A stretch of DNA of 64,000 nucleotides from Streptomyces sp. NBC_01497. GTDB taxonomy: Bacteria; Actinomycetota; Actinomycetes; Streptomycetales; Streptomycetaceae. Below the pieces are notes generated by a model, which worked only from the letters and a program-made list of their open reading frames with translations, was not told the origin of the DNA and made no database searches. The position numbers and the translations under genes are program-made. Positions 1 through 7,343 of this stretch are shown piece after piece. Where the stretch lies: assembly GCF_036250695.1 (NCBI RefSeq), contig NZ_CP109427.1:434001-498000 (forward strand), in the 5' to 3' direction. Every line of letters begins with the position of its first letter. Position 1 is the stretch's first letter.

Positions 1-710
1 GAGGGGTCGGGGCGCTTGAGTCCGTAGACGATGGCGCCCGCGGTGTAGAGCAGCCCTCCGGCGATGATGAGTACGACGACCGCGGTGCCGCCGGTGCGCG
101 CGAAGTCGGGCAAGTAGAAGACGGCTCCCCAGCCCAACGCGATGTAGCACGAGGTGTAGAGCCAGCGTGGAGCCCTGATCCACCAGACGCGGAACGCGAT
201 GCCCGCCGTGGCTCCGGCCCACACCAGCGACAGCAGCACCAACTGCCGGCCCGGGGGCAGCAAGAGCACCGCCAGAGGCGTGTACGTGCCGGCGATGATC
301 AGGAAGATGTTCGCGTGGTCCAGCCGCTGCAGGACCGCCTCCCCGCGCGGACCCCACGTCCCGCGGTGGTACACGGCGCTGGTACCGAACAGCAGGCAGG
401 CCGACAGCGCGTACACGGAGCAGGCCGCCATGGCCCCGGCCGGATGCGCGAGGGCGATCAGGACGATGCCGCCGGCCAGTGCGAAGGGGAACATCCCGGC
501 GTGCAGCCAGCCGCGCATCCTCGGCTTGAGCGCAGCCGCCGCGCTCTCCACCACGCCTTCCGGACCGGCGGATGTGCCCCCGGCAGCCGACCGGTCGGGG
601 TCGTCGGCAGGCGCGTCAACCGCCGGGGTGCGGAGTGCGTCGGGCCCTGCACCGGGGCGGGACTCGGGCTCCCGTCCCCGTGCCGGCGGCTGGACATCTT
701 CGGCGATCAT
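1..710 (-). CDS. Hemolysin III (TrhA/PAQR) family membrane protein, 3' end beyond the window
   Basis: The minus-strand frame opens at an ATG at 710 and runs off the window edge without a stop, giving about 236 residues. The first 70 or so residues are acidic and low complexity. They are followed by hydrophobic helices with the family hallmarks AVYHRG and RLDHANIFLIIAGTYTP, then WIRAPRWLYTS and further transmembrane segments. The His in the AVYHRG motif and the D-H pair in RLDHANIF are the residues expected to bind metal in this family. The protein should sit in the cytoplasmic membrane with about seven helices. Hemolysin III proteins are named from a Bacillus cereus haemolysin, but the bacterial role is mostly linked to membrane-lipid homeostasis; I infer nothing more specific. 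The long charged N-terminus is not part of the family core. Confidence 0.85.
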   Translation of the reverse strand, partial: MIAEDVQPPARGREPESRPGAGPDALRTPAVDAPADDPDRSAAGGTSAGPEGVVESAAAALKPRMRGWLHAGMFPFALAGGIVLIALAHPAGAMAACSVYALSACLLFGTSAVYHRGTWGPRGEAVLQRLDHANIFLIIAGTYTPLAVLLLPPGRQLVLLSLVWAGATAGIAFRVWWIRAPRWLYTSCYIALGWGAVFYLPDFARTGGTAVVVLIIAGGLLYTAGAIVYGLKRPDP

Positions 711-1449
711 GCATTCATACTACGAAAGCGGCGGAAGGAAGCGGAATCGCATCCACGCCGGTGGACCGCGGGTCGCTGCCTGCCGTGTGCGGGGGGCGAA
801 GCAGCATGATCAGGTCCCGCAGTTGACGCCCATCTCGTTCCCTGCAGTTGCTCGAACGCCCAAGGACACCGCATTCGCCCCCGTCGTGGTCGACCACGAT
901 CACTCGCGGCAGGCGCCGGGAACCGCCCTCCCGGACAACAGCGCTCCACACTCGCGCCGCCGCCTGGTTCCGCACCCACTCCACGCGGTCCCCGCCCACG
1001 CCCACTCAAGGCGTTCCTGACAGTCACGGTCGCTGAGACCGGGACCTGGGCCGGCGTCGTGGATCCCGTCGTCGTCGACCCCGTCATCGCGGTCACCGAG
1101 ACGTGGCCCACCGCGGCCCACTGGGTGCCGCGCACCACATCGAGCCTCGAAGGACGACCTCCACGCGGGCAGCCCGGCCTGTGGCCCGCGCCGTGCGCCC
1201 GTCGTCGTAAAGGCAACACGGACCGTCCCGCGCACCGTGCAACCCGTCTCAGCCCTCGACCCGCTCCCTCACGACACGTACCCGTTCGCACACAGCCCCC
1301 AGGGGTACCGTCAGGTCGTACGCGGTGATCACGCCGGAGCGGTCGTCCAGACCTTCGTCGCCTGCCGCGCGCCACCGCCGCAGACGTCGCCTTCCCACGG
1401 ATCGACCGCGAGACTCCCGGCACACGACGACCCGCCCCCAGCGTCGGCC
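711..1449. other. Gene-poor stretch with possible degraded minus-strand coding
   Basis: I cannot support a gene here. On the minus strand two stretches keep coding-like third-position GC, about 1030-1160 and 720-1000, but they lie in different frames and resemble no family I know. This could be a decayed gene with a frameshift near 1010, or chance in GC-rich DNA. Confidence 0.35.
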
Positions 1450-2112
1450 CTACGGACGACGACGGTCGCCGAGGGCGCGCGCGAGCTCGCCGACCAGCGC
1501 GAGTACGTGCCCGCCATCAGCCGTGCACCACCACACGGCCGCACCGTCCCGTTGCGAGCCGTGCACTCCGAGGCCATGGTCGGGACACACCGGCCGGACC
1601 CGCCAGGTCCATTCGAGCAGACTCTCCTGCACCATGATCGCGAGAGCGGTCAGTGCGACGGTCGCGTCGTCGCACATGCTCGGCAGGACGTGGCCGGCCC
1701 AGTTGAGTCGTTCGCCGCCGGCAAGGCGGACCCCGGCTCCCACCGGGAACCAGTCCTCCAGAATCTCGATCTCCGGCTCGCCCTCGATCCCCCACAGGGG
1801 GAGGTCGCGCGCGACGATCCGCAGCGCGGCACGCAACGTCTCCAGACGCTCGGGAGCGAGCTCGAAGCCGGGATCGAAACCCACATCGTCCAGCAGGCGC
1901 CGGGCCAGGAGCGTCATCTCCGCCGGCGGGATCTCGGCCGGGTTCCTCTCGACGACCTCCAGGACGGCGTCGGTGCAGTGGAACCAGTCGAGCAGTCCAC
2001 AGGCGAGGTCGACGACGTCCCGCGGGTCGAGATCGTCCTCGCGCAGGCCGAGGTAGACCCTCCGCTCCAGCTGTTCGATCGCCCCTTCACACTCGGCCCC
2101 GGTGTCGCTCAC
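1450..2112 (-). CDS. Uncharacterised acidic protein
   Basis: I do not recognise this family. I place the start at the GTG at 2112, giving 220 residues; upstream codons in the same frame look non-coding. The N-terminal half is acidic and probably helical (ECEGAIEQLERRVYLGLRED, then DVVDLACGLLDWFH). The C-terminal part is rich in Trp and contains a Cys-Pro-Asp-His motif and a later WWC, so a metal site is possible but unproven. There is no signal peptide or membrane segment, so it is probably cytoplasmic. It is separated from the convergent upstream membrane gene by a long gene-poor stretch and is divergent from the next gene, so it appears monocistronic. Codon use is typical for the window. 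Confidence 0.6.
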   Translation of the reverse strand: MSDTGAECEGAIEQLERRVYLGLREDDLDPRDVVDLACGLLDWFHCTDAVLEVVERNPAEIPPAEMTLLARRLLDDVGFDPGFELAPERLETLRAALRIVARDLPLWGIEGEPEIEILEDWFPVGAGVRLAGGERLNWAGHVLPSMCDDATVALTALAIMVQESLLEWTWRVRPVCPDHGLGVHGSQRDGAAVWWCTADGGHVLALVGELARALGDRRRP

Positions 2113-2381
2113 CGCCCCAGTATCCCGACACGGCGCGGCTACCGTCCCACGATGACGGGCACGCCTCCCGACGCGCTGCTGGCCACCCGCTGCCCGCCCC
2201 TCACCGGCAGGGAGGTCCAACTACCTCTGAGGAAACTGGAGTCAAGGCCGGAGTCCGGTCCTTCGCCGGGCGCAGCGTGGCGCAACCGGACCGGGTGCGG
2301 GCGGCGGAGGATGCCGCCCAGGAGGATCCGGAAGAGATGTCCTAGTGTGCTGTCCTCGGCGCCCGCCCCTGAAGGAGAGTC

Positions 2382-3323
2382 ATGCCCTTTCCCGCACTCC
2401 CCCAGCCTGCCTCCGGTGACGTGCTGTTGGTCTGCACGTGCTACGAGGACGGCACCGCACTGTGGGGTGAACTGCTCGACGAGGTCGGGGGTCATCGCGA
2501 GGACGATGTGCTCGCTCTCCCGGACAGTGGGGTGCGGCTGCGGCTGGTGGAGGGCAGCGGATGGGACAGCCTGCATGGCGGGAACGTACCGGCGCTCGTC
2601 GCGGACGCCGACGGCAGTGCGCCGGTGGCCGTCCTGGCCGACCCTTCGCTGGTGTACGGCGGTGAAGGGCCGCTGCTGGTGGACCTGGTGGTAGCACCCG
2701 GGCGCGGCGTCCGCATCCCGTCGGACCGGCTCGGCGAGGTCCTGGCCGGCCTGCTGGAAACCACGCTCACGTTCGACGACTTGATTCGTGACATGGACAT
2801 CTATGGCACGTACCAGGGAGACGGCGGCCGGCCCGCCTTCCCCACACCGACGGCACCACCGCGCCGCTCCTACCCCGCTCTGCCCTCCCCCGACGCCGCC
2901 CTGCTGGTCCGTACCTCCTTCGACGACGAGGACGGCTGGCGCGCGCTGCTCGACGAGTTGGGCGGCGTCGACGAGAACGGCTGGGTCGGCGCGGACCTGG
3001 ACCCGGACGGGATAGACATGGACCACTACCCGTTGACGGCGCTGGTCGTCGACGACCGGGCCTACAACGGACTCCACCCGGCCGAGGTTCCCGCGCTCGT
3101 CCCGCCCGAGGAGGAGACCACACTGGTCGTGCTCGTCGACGCCGGAACGTATGCCGGGCCCGGCCGCCCCCTGACCGTCGTGGACCTGTACGACGTCCCC
3201 GGCCAATGCGCCGTCCTCCCGTGCGGCGACGTCGGGTCGATGGCCGCCAACCTCCAGATCGGCAACATGGACTTCGCGGAATTCATCGAGGGGGAGGACG
3301 GCGAAGAGTGGTTGGAGGAATGA
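2382..3323 (+). CDS. Two-repeat DUF6924-like protein
   Basis: A 313-residue cytoplasmic protein made of two related halves. Residues about 10-135 begin GDVLLVCTCYEDGTALW and residues about 170-305 begin DAALLVRTSFDDEDGWRALL. Each half continues with a hydrophobic VVDD or VLAD strand and a VDL(Y/V) strand. The second half ends NLQIGNMDFAEFI, the kind of ending I associate with the actinobacterial DUF6924 domain; the match is from memory of the family. No catalytic motif is visible and the function is unknown. The ATG at 2382 has an AAGGAGAG ribosome site just upstream. The acidic composition and duplicated domain suggest a small binding or immunity-type protein, but that is speculation. A strong hairpin lies just downstream. 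Confidence 0.72.
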   Translation: MPFPALPQPASGDVLLVCTCYEDGTALWGELLDEVGGHREDDVLALPDSGVRLRLVEGSGWDSLHGGNVPALVADADGSAPVAVLADPSLVYGGEGPLLVDLVVAPGRGVRIPSDRLGEVLAGLLETTLTFDDLIRDMDIYGTYQGDGGRPAFPTPTAPPRRSYPALPSPDAALLVRTSFDDEDGWRALLDELGGVDENGWVGADLDPDGIDMDHYPLTALVVDDRAYNGLHPAEVPALVPPEEETTLVVLVDAGTYAGPGRPLTVVDLYDVPGQCAVLPCGDVGSMAANLQIGNMDFAEFIEGEDGEEWLEE

Positions 3324-3405
3324 CCGCGTAAACCTCAACCACCGCCGAGGCAGCGGCAGGGGCGCTCCGGGGGCTTGGCGGCCTGCGGACGCGGATTCGC
3401 CCGCA

Positions 3406-3450
3406 CCGCCCGCGTCGGGCGTTCGGTGCCGGCACGCCCGACGCGGGCGG
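3406..3450. terminator. Bidirectional terminator hairpin between convergent genes
   Basis: A perfect 16-bp inverted repeat (3406-3421 against 3435-3450) with a 13-nt loop ends one base before the stop codon of the leftward sugar transporter and about 80 bp after the rightward DUF6924-like gene. It has no T-run, as is usual for Streptomyces terminators. Confidence 0.8.
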
Positions 3451-3451
3451 G

Positions 3452-4864
3452 TCATGCCGCCGCGCGGCGCAACTGCTGTTCGATGTCCTCCAGCGAGCGG
3501 CCTCCGGTCTCGGGCACCCGCCGTCGGACGAAGATCCAGCACAGGGCGTTCATCACGGCGTACAGCAGCAGGGTCGCCGTCAGGCCGAACGTCTGCGACG
3601 CGGTGAGCGCGGTGAGTGCGATCAGCAGGTCGAAGCCCCAGACGGAGGCGGTGGCCATGCTGGTGGAGGGCCCGCGGACGGACAGCGGCAGGACTTCCGG
3701 CGCGATGAGCCAGACGGCGGTCTGCATACCGGCGCCGTTGAAGAAGATGTAGGCGAACAGGGCGAGTACGGCCGTCCACCGCTGCCCGGCCGAGCCGGGG
3801 AGCAGGAACGCCACGGCCACCAGCGCCATGGCCGCTCCGGAGGCGGGCAGCGTCCACAGGAGCAGGCGCCGCCGGCCGACCCGGTCGACGGTCAGGACAC
3901 CGGTGATACCCGCCAGGACGAGCATGACCCCGATGCCGATGCCGGTGAGCAGGGCGCTCGACGAGCCGAATCCCGCGTGGGCGAGCATCGACGGCGCGTA
4001 GTACACCATCGCGTTGATGCCCGTGAGCTGCGAGAAGGCGGCGATTCCCAGAGCGACGAGCAACGCCGGCCTGAGCCAGCGTGCGCGGAGCGAGCGCGCG
4101 GTCGCCCGGAGGCCGCGGGCGCCCCCGCTCTCGGCGCGGCACAGGTCGGTGATGGCCGCGACCTCGCCGTCGATGTCCGCCCCGGGTCCGCGCAGGCGGA
4201 CGAGGACGTCCCTGGCGCGCTGCGTGCGCCCCGCGCCGATGAGCCAGCGGGGGCTCTCGGGCAGGGGAAGCATTCCCAGGGCCAGCACGACGGCGGGAAC
4301 GATGGCGAGGGCGAACATCCACCTCCACCCGCCGGGGCCCGCCAGCGCGTAACCGGCCAGGTAGGCCACGAGTTGGCCGATGGCGACCATGAGCTGGAAG
4401 AGAACCATCAGCCGCCCTCTGACCGCGGGCGGGGCGGTCTCCGCGATGTAGACGGGGACGGTGTTGGACGCGGCACCCACGGCCAGGCCGAGGACGAGCC
4501 GGGCCGCGACGAGGGCGACCGTGTCGGGGGCGAGGGCCGAGCCCAGCGCACCGGCGGCGAACACCAGCGCCAGGACCGCCACGACCGGACGGCGACCGTG
4601 CCTGGCGCTGAGCAGGCCGGAGACGGGGGCCCCGATCATGGCGCCGACGAGGATGGCGCTGACCACCACTTCCTGGGAGCCGGTGGACAGGTGGAGGTCA
4701 CGCCCGAGGTCCAGCAGGGCGCTGGAGATGATGCCGGTGTCGTAGCCGAAGAGCAGGCCGCCGATGGCGGACACCGCGGCCACGGCGAACAGCAGTACCG
4801 GGGGCCGTGCTTGTGGTGGGCTGTTCCGGGCGGCGGCGCTGCCGCCCGGGTGGAGCGTGGTCAC
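3452..4864 (-). CDS. Sugar-porter family MFS transporter
   Basis: A 470-residue, twelve-helix major facilitator of the sugar porter family, importing a sugar or polyol with a proton in the cytoplasmic membrane. Visible hallmarks are GGLLFGYDTGIISSAL in the first helix, SARHGRRP between helices 2 and 3, LPESPRWLIGAGR after helix 6, VDRVGRRRLLL, and the C-terminal VPETGGRSLEDIEQQL signature. The GTG at 4864 is the likely start because it has AAGGGA seven bases upstream; further upstream the frame is a shadow of the neighbouring gene. The gene follows the dioxygenase by 50 bp on the same strand, so the two are almost certainly co-transcribed from the LacI-controlled promoter near 5830. The substrate cannot be read from the sequence; myo-inositol, xylose or another polyol would all fit the family. 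Confidence 0.93.
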   Translation of the reverse strand: MTTLHPGGSAAARNSPPQARPPVLLFAVAAVSAIGGLLFGYDTGIISSALLDLGRDLHLSTGSQEVVVSAILVGAMIGAPVSGLLSARHGRRPVVAVLALVFAAGALGSALAPDTVALVAARLVLGLAVGAASNTVPVYIAETAPPAVRGRLMVLFQLMVAIGQLVAYLAGYALAGPGGWRWMFALAIVPAVVLALGMLPLPESPRWLIGAGRTQRARDVLVRLRGPGADIDGEVAAITDLCRAESGGARGLRATARSLRARWLRPALLVALGIAAFSQLTGINAMVYYAPSMLAHAGFGSSSALLTGIGIGVMLVLAGITGVLTVDRVGRRRLLLWTLPASGAAMALVAVAFLLPGSAGQRWTAVLALFAYIFFNGAGMQTAVWLIAPEVLPLSVRGPSTSMATASVWGFDLLIALTALTASQTFGLTATLLLYAVMNALCWIFVRRRVPETGGRSLEDIEQQLRRAAA

Positions 4865-4914
4865 GTGGGATCCCTTCGCGGGTTCGCGGATTGCGCGGGT
4901 GGGCGGGCCGCCGC

Positions 4915-5781
4915 TCAGGCGTCCCCCATGACCAGTCCCTCGATGGTGTGCTGCTGCACGACCGGTTCGAGTGTGTCGACGACCCGGCAGGTCAGGTGGG
5001 CGCGGACCCGCTCGGGGAGCGCCTGCCAGTAGGCCCGGCCGCACGCCATGTCGTGCTGCGCGTCGTTGCCGGCGCCCGGAGCGTCGACACCGAGGACCAG
5101 GACCGGACGCGGGCGCGGCGCATGGTTGGTGGTACCGCGGTGGATGGTGAGGGCCGATCGCGCGGAGATGTCGCCGCGGCGCGGGTACTTGCGTACCGCG
5201 CGGGCCTCGTAGCCGGGGAAGGCGTCCCGGGAGGGGAACATGCCGTGGTCGAACTCGGCTCCCGTCTCCCACTGGGTGCCGGGGGCTATCTCGAACGGAC
5301 CCATGTCCTCGGCGGTGTCGACGGCGGTGACGTTGAACGCCAGGGACGTGAGGCGGTGTTCCTCACGGGTGGCGGCCGGCGAGGGGAAGTCCCGGTGCCA
5401 CGGCTGGTTGACGGCGCCTTCCAGGGGGACGTCGAAGCCGAGCTCCACGATGCGGTAGTCCGGGCCGAGCACGGCCTGGCAGACGGAGCGCACCCAGGGG
5501 TGGTCCGCCAGCTCGACGAAGTCACGCAGTTGCTCGGGGTGGATCTCGACGTAGTACCGGTTCGGGCCCCGGCCCACGGCGCCGTCCGGACGTGTCCGGG
5601 CGTCGTCGAAGGCCCGCTCGATGTCCTCGCGCAGCCGGTCGGCGAACTCGGGGGCGAACGCTCCCTTGCGGGCGGTGATCCCGTCGCGGTAGAGAGCGCG
5701 GAAGGCGTCCTCGATCTCCGCGGGCTCCGGCTCTCGCGCACCGCTGATCCGATGGGGTACGGGGGACGTGGGAGCTGCCAT
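4915..5781 (-). CDS. Phytanoyl-CoA dioxygenase (PhyH) family Fe(II)/2-oxoglutarate oxygenase
   Basis: A 288-residue soluble protein of the PhyH family, non-haem iron oxygenases that hydroxylate small molecules using 2-oxoglutarate. The iron triad is visible: the HxD pair in NQPWHRDFPSP near residue 130 and the distal His in SALTIHRGTTNHAPRPRP, whose following Arg should bind 2-oxoglutarate. The ATG at 5781 has an AAGGAGGAA ribosome site. It is the first gene of an operon with the sugar-porter transporter and is divergent from a LacI repressor, with a double palindromic operator between them. Inference: the protein modifies the compound imported by the transporter or a related catabolic intermediate. 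The PhyH label does not imply phytanate as substrate. Confidence 0.9.
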   Translation of the reverse strand: MAAPTSPVPHRISGAREPEPAEIEDAFRALYRDGITARKGAFAPEFADRLREDIERAFDDARTRPDGAVGRGPNRYYVEIHPEQLRDFVELADHPWVRSVCQAVLGPDYRIVELGFDVPLEGAVNQPWHRDFPSPAATREEHRLTSLAFNVTAVDTAEDMGPFEIAPGTQWETGAEFDHGMFPSRDAFPGYEARAVRKYPRRGDISARSALTIHRGTTNHAPRPRPVLVLGVDAPGAGNDAQHDMACGRAYWQALPERVRAHLTCRVVDTLEPVVQQHTIEGLVMGDA

Positions 5782-5818
5782 GGCGTTCCTCCTTGAAGTC
5801 GTGGTCGGCGGATATAAG

Positions 5819-5846
5819 ATTGCAACGTTGATTGCAACGTTGCAAT
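5819..5846. promoter_or_regulatory. Double LacI-type operator between the PhyH operon and lacI
   Basis: ATTGCAACGTTGCAAT at 5831-5846 is a perfect 16-bp palindrome with the central CG typical of LacI-family operators. Twelve bp to the left, at 5819, the same 12 bases ATTGCAACGTTG start again. The site lies about 38 bp upstream of the PhyH start and 78 bp upstream of the LacI start, so one repressor could control both directions. Confidence 0.85.
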
Positions 5847-5923
5847 AGCCCGCCGGCTGTTTTTTCGACCGACCGTAGAATGACGGCGGTCCCGACGTCC
5901 GCGCGGGAGGAGGGGGAACCGGG

Positions 5924-6928
5924 GTGGGTTCGAAGCTGAAGGACGTGGCGGCGCTCGCCGGCGTCTCCGTCCGCACGGTCTCCAACGTCGTCAACAACCC
6001 GTCGGCCGTCGCCGAGGCAACGAGGGAACGCGTCCTCGCCGCGATCGCCCAAACCGGCTACCGCCCGAACCTCGCGGCACGCTACCTGCGCCAGGGACGC
6101 ACCGGCCAGATCGGGCTGGTGATCCCCGAGGTCGGCTCCCCCTACTTCGGGGAACTCGCCGGCCTGCTCATCGAGAAGGCGCACGCCCGCGGTTGGACCG
6201 TACTCATCGACCAGACGGCGGGCCAGGCCGAGCGCGAACGGCGTCTCCTGTCCGGCGCCGAGGGGCATGTGGTCGACGGTCTCATCATCAGCCCCTGGTC
6301 GCTGGCGCCGTCCGAGATCGGCCGGCTGGCGGGCACCACGCCAGTGGTGGTGCTGGGTGAGATCGACCCGGGCGGTACCGCGGACCACCTGGCCATCGAC
6401 AACGTGGCGGCCGCCCGCGAGGCGACCCGGCACCTGATCGGGCGCGGTGCGCGCCGCCCCGCCGCCATCGGCCTCCAGCCCACGCTGTGCAACGGTACGG
6501 CCGCCCTGCGCCTGCGCGGCTACCGCGAAGCCCTGGAAGAGGCCGGGATACGCCCCGAGCCCGCGTACGAGGTCGACGTCACCTCATTGCACCGCCCGGA
6601 AGGGCACCGGGCCATGCGGCTGCTGCTGGAGCTGCCGGGCCCCCCGGACGCCGTGTTCTGCTTCACCGACGAACTCGCGCTCGGAGCCCTGCGCGCCGCG
6701 TTCGAAGCCGGACTGCGCGTACCCGGGGACCTCTCCCTCGTCGGCTTCGACGACATCGAGGACGGCCGCTACGCCACCCCCGGCCTCAGCACCGTCTCCC
6801 CCGACAAGGACGCCCTGGCGGACCGGAGTCTGCAACTGATCGCGGACCGGCTCTACGGACGTCTGGACGCGCTGCCCGCCCGCCACGTCACCACCCCCCA
6901 CCGCCTGATCCACCGCGAGACCAGCTGA
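5924..6928 (+). CDS. LacI family transcriptional repressor
   Basis: A 334-residue LacI/GalR repressor. The N-terminal helix-turn-helix and hinge read LKDVAALAGVSVRTVSNVVN then VLAAIAQTGYRPNLAARYLR. The periplasmic-binding-protein-like effector domain begins around residue 62 with IGLVIPEVGSPYFGEL and contains the usual DGLIISPW, VLGEID and LSLVGFDDI blocks. The GTG at 5924 is preceded by a purine-rich GGAGGAGGGGG ribosome site. It is divergent from the PhyH/sugar-porter operon, and the double palindromic operator between them makes it the obvious regulator of that operon and of itself. The inducer is probably the transported sugar or its derivative (inference). Full length, no missing parts. 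Confidence 0.94.
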   Translation: MGSKLKDVAALAGVSVRTVSNVVNNPSAVAEATRERVLAAIAQTGYRPNLAARYLRQGRTGQIGLVIPEVGSPYFGELAGLLIEKAHARGWTVLIDQTAGQAERERRLLSGAEGHVVDGLIISPWSLAPSEIGRLAGTTPVVVLGEIDPGGTADHLAIDNVAAAREATRHLIGRGARRPAAIGLQPTLCNGTAALRLRGYREALEEAGIRPEPAYEVDVTSLHRPEGHRAMRLLLELPGPPDAVFCFTDELALGALRAAFEAGLRVPGDLSLVGFDDIEDGRYATPGLSTVSPDKDALADRSLQLIADRLYGRLDALPARHVTTPHRLIHRETS

Positions 6929-7343
6929 TCCGCGCGGCGCCCACCCCGCTGCCGCCCGGCACCATCCCGCAGCCGCGCGGCCGCCGGACCATGGCGGCCG
7001 GCTGTACTGCTTCCGCGAGCCGGCACGGAGGGGCGTCCTCGGCGCTCCCGGGCGCGACAGTTCCTTCGACGAACAGGCCGGTGGCGTCGTGACGGCACCG
7101 GAAGCCGCTTGCGGGCGTCCCGGGCCGGACAAAGGTGCATGCCGGTGTCCCGGGCCAGACAATGGTGGGACGGCAGCATCGGGCCGGGAGAACCACGGGT
7201 CCCGCTCGTTGCGGCGTGTCGCTCCACGACGCCGAAAGGCCATCTCCACAAGGGGCCGCCACAGTCCACTGAACAGCCGTCCCGGAGTACGGGAACCGCA
7301 GGGGGATCGGGGGCGCGCGCGACGCGCGGAGGGAGGATCCGAG
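6929..7343. other. 415-bp leader region with a spaced direct repeat
   Basis: No gene seen. Two 21-bp imperfect direct repeats (7117-7137 and 7147-7167, two mismatches) start exactly 30 bp apart, about 180-230 bp before the downstream regulator gene. They may be a binding site or part of a promoter. The frame of the downstream gene stays open through this stretch, but its codons look random. Confidence 0.5.

Noticed and set aside
2139..4328. A 729-codon open frame antisense to the DUF6924-like and sugar-transporter genes
   Set aside because: It is a shadow of real genes in GC-rich DNA: it matches no family, is rich in Arg and Gly, and covers a strong terminator.
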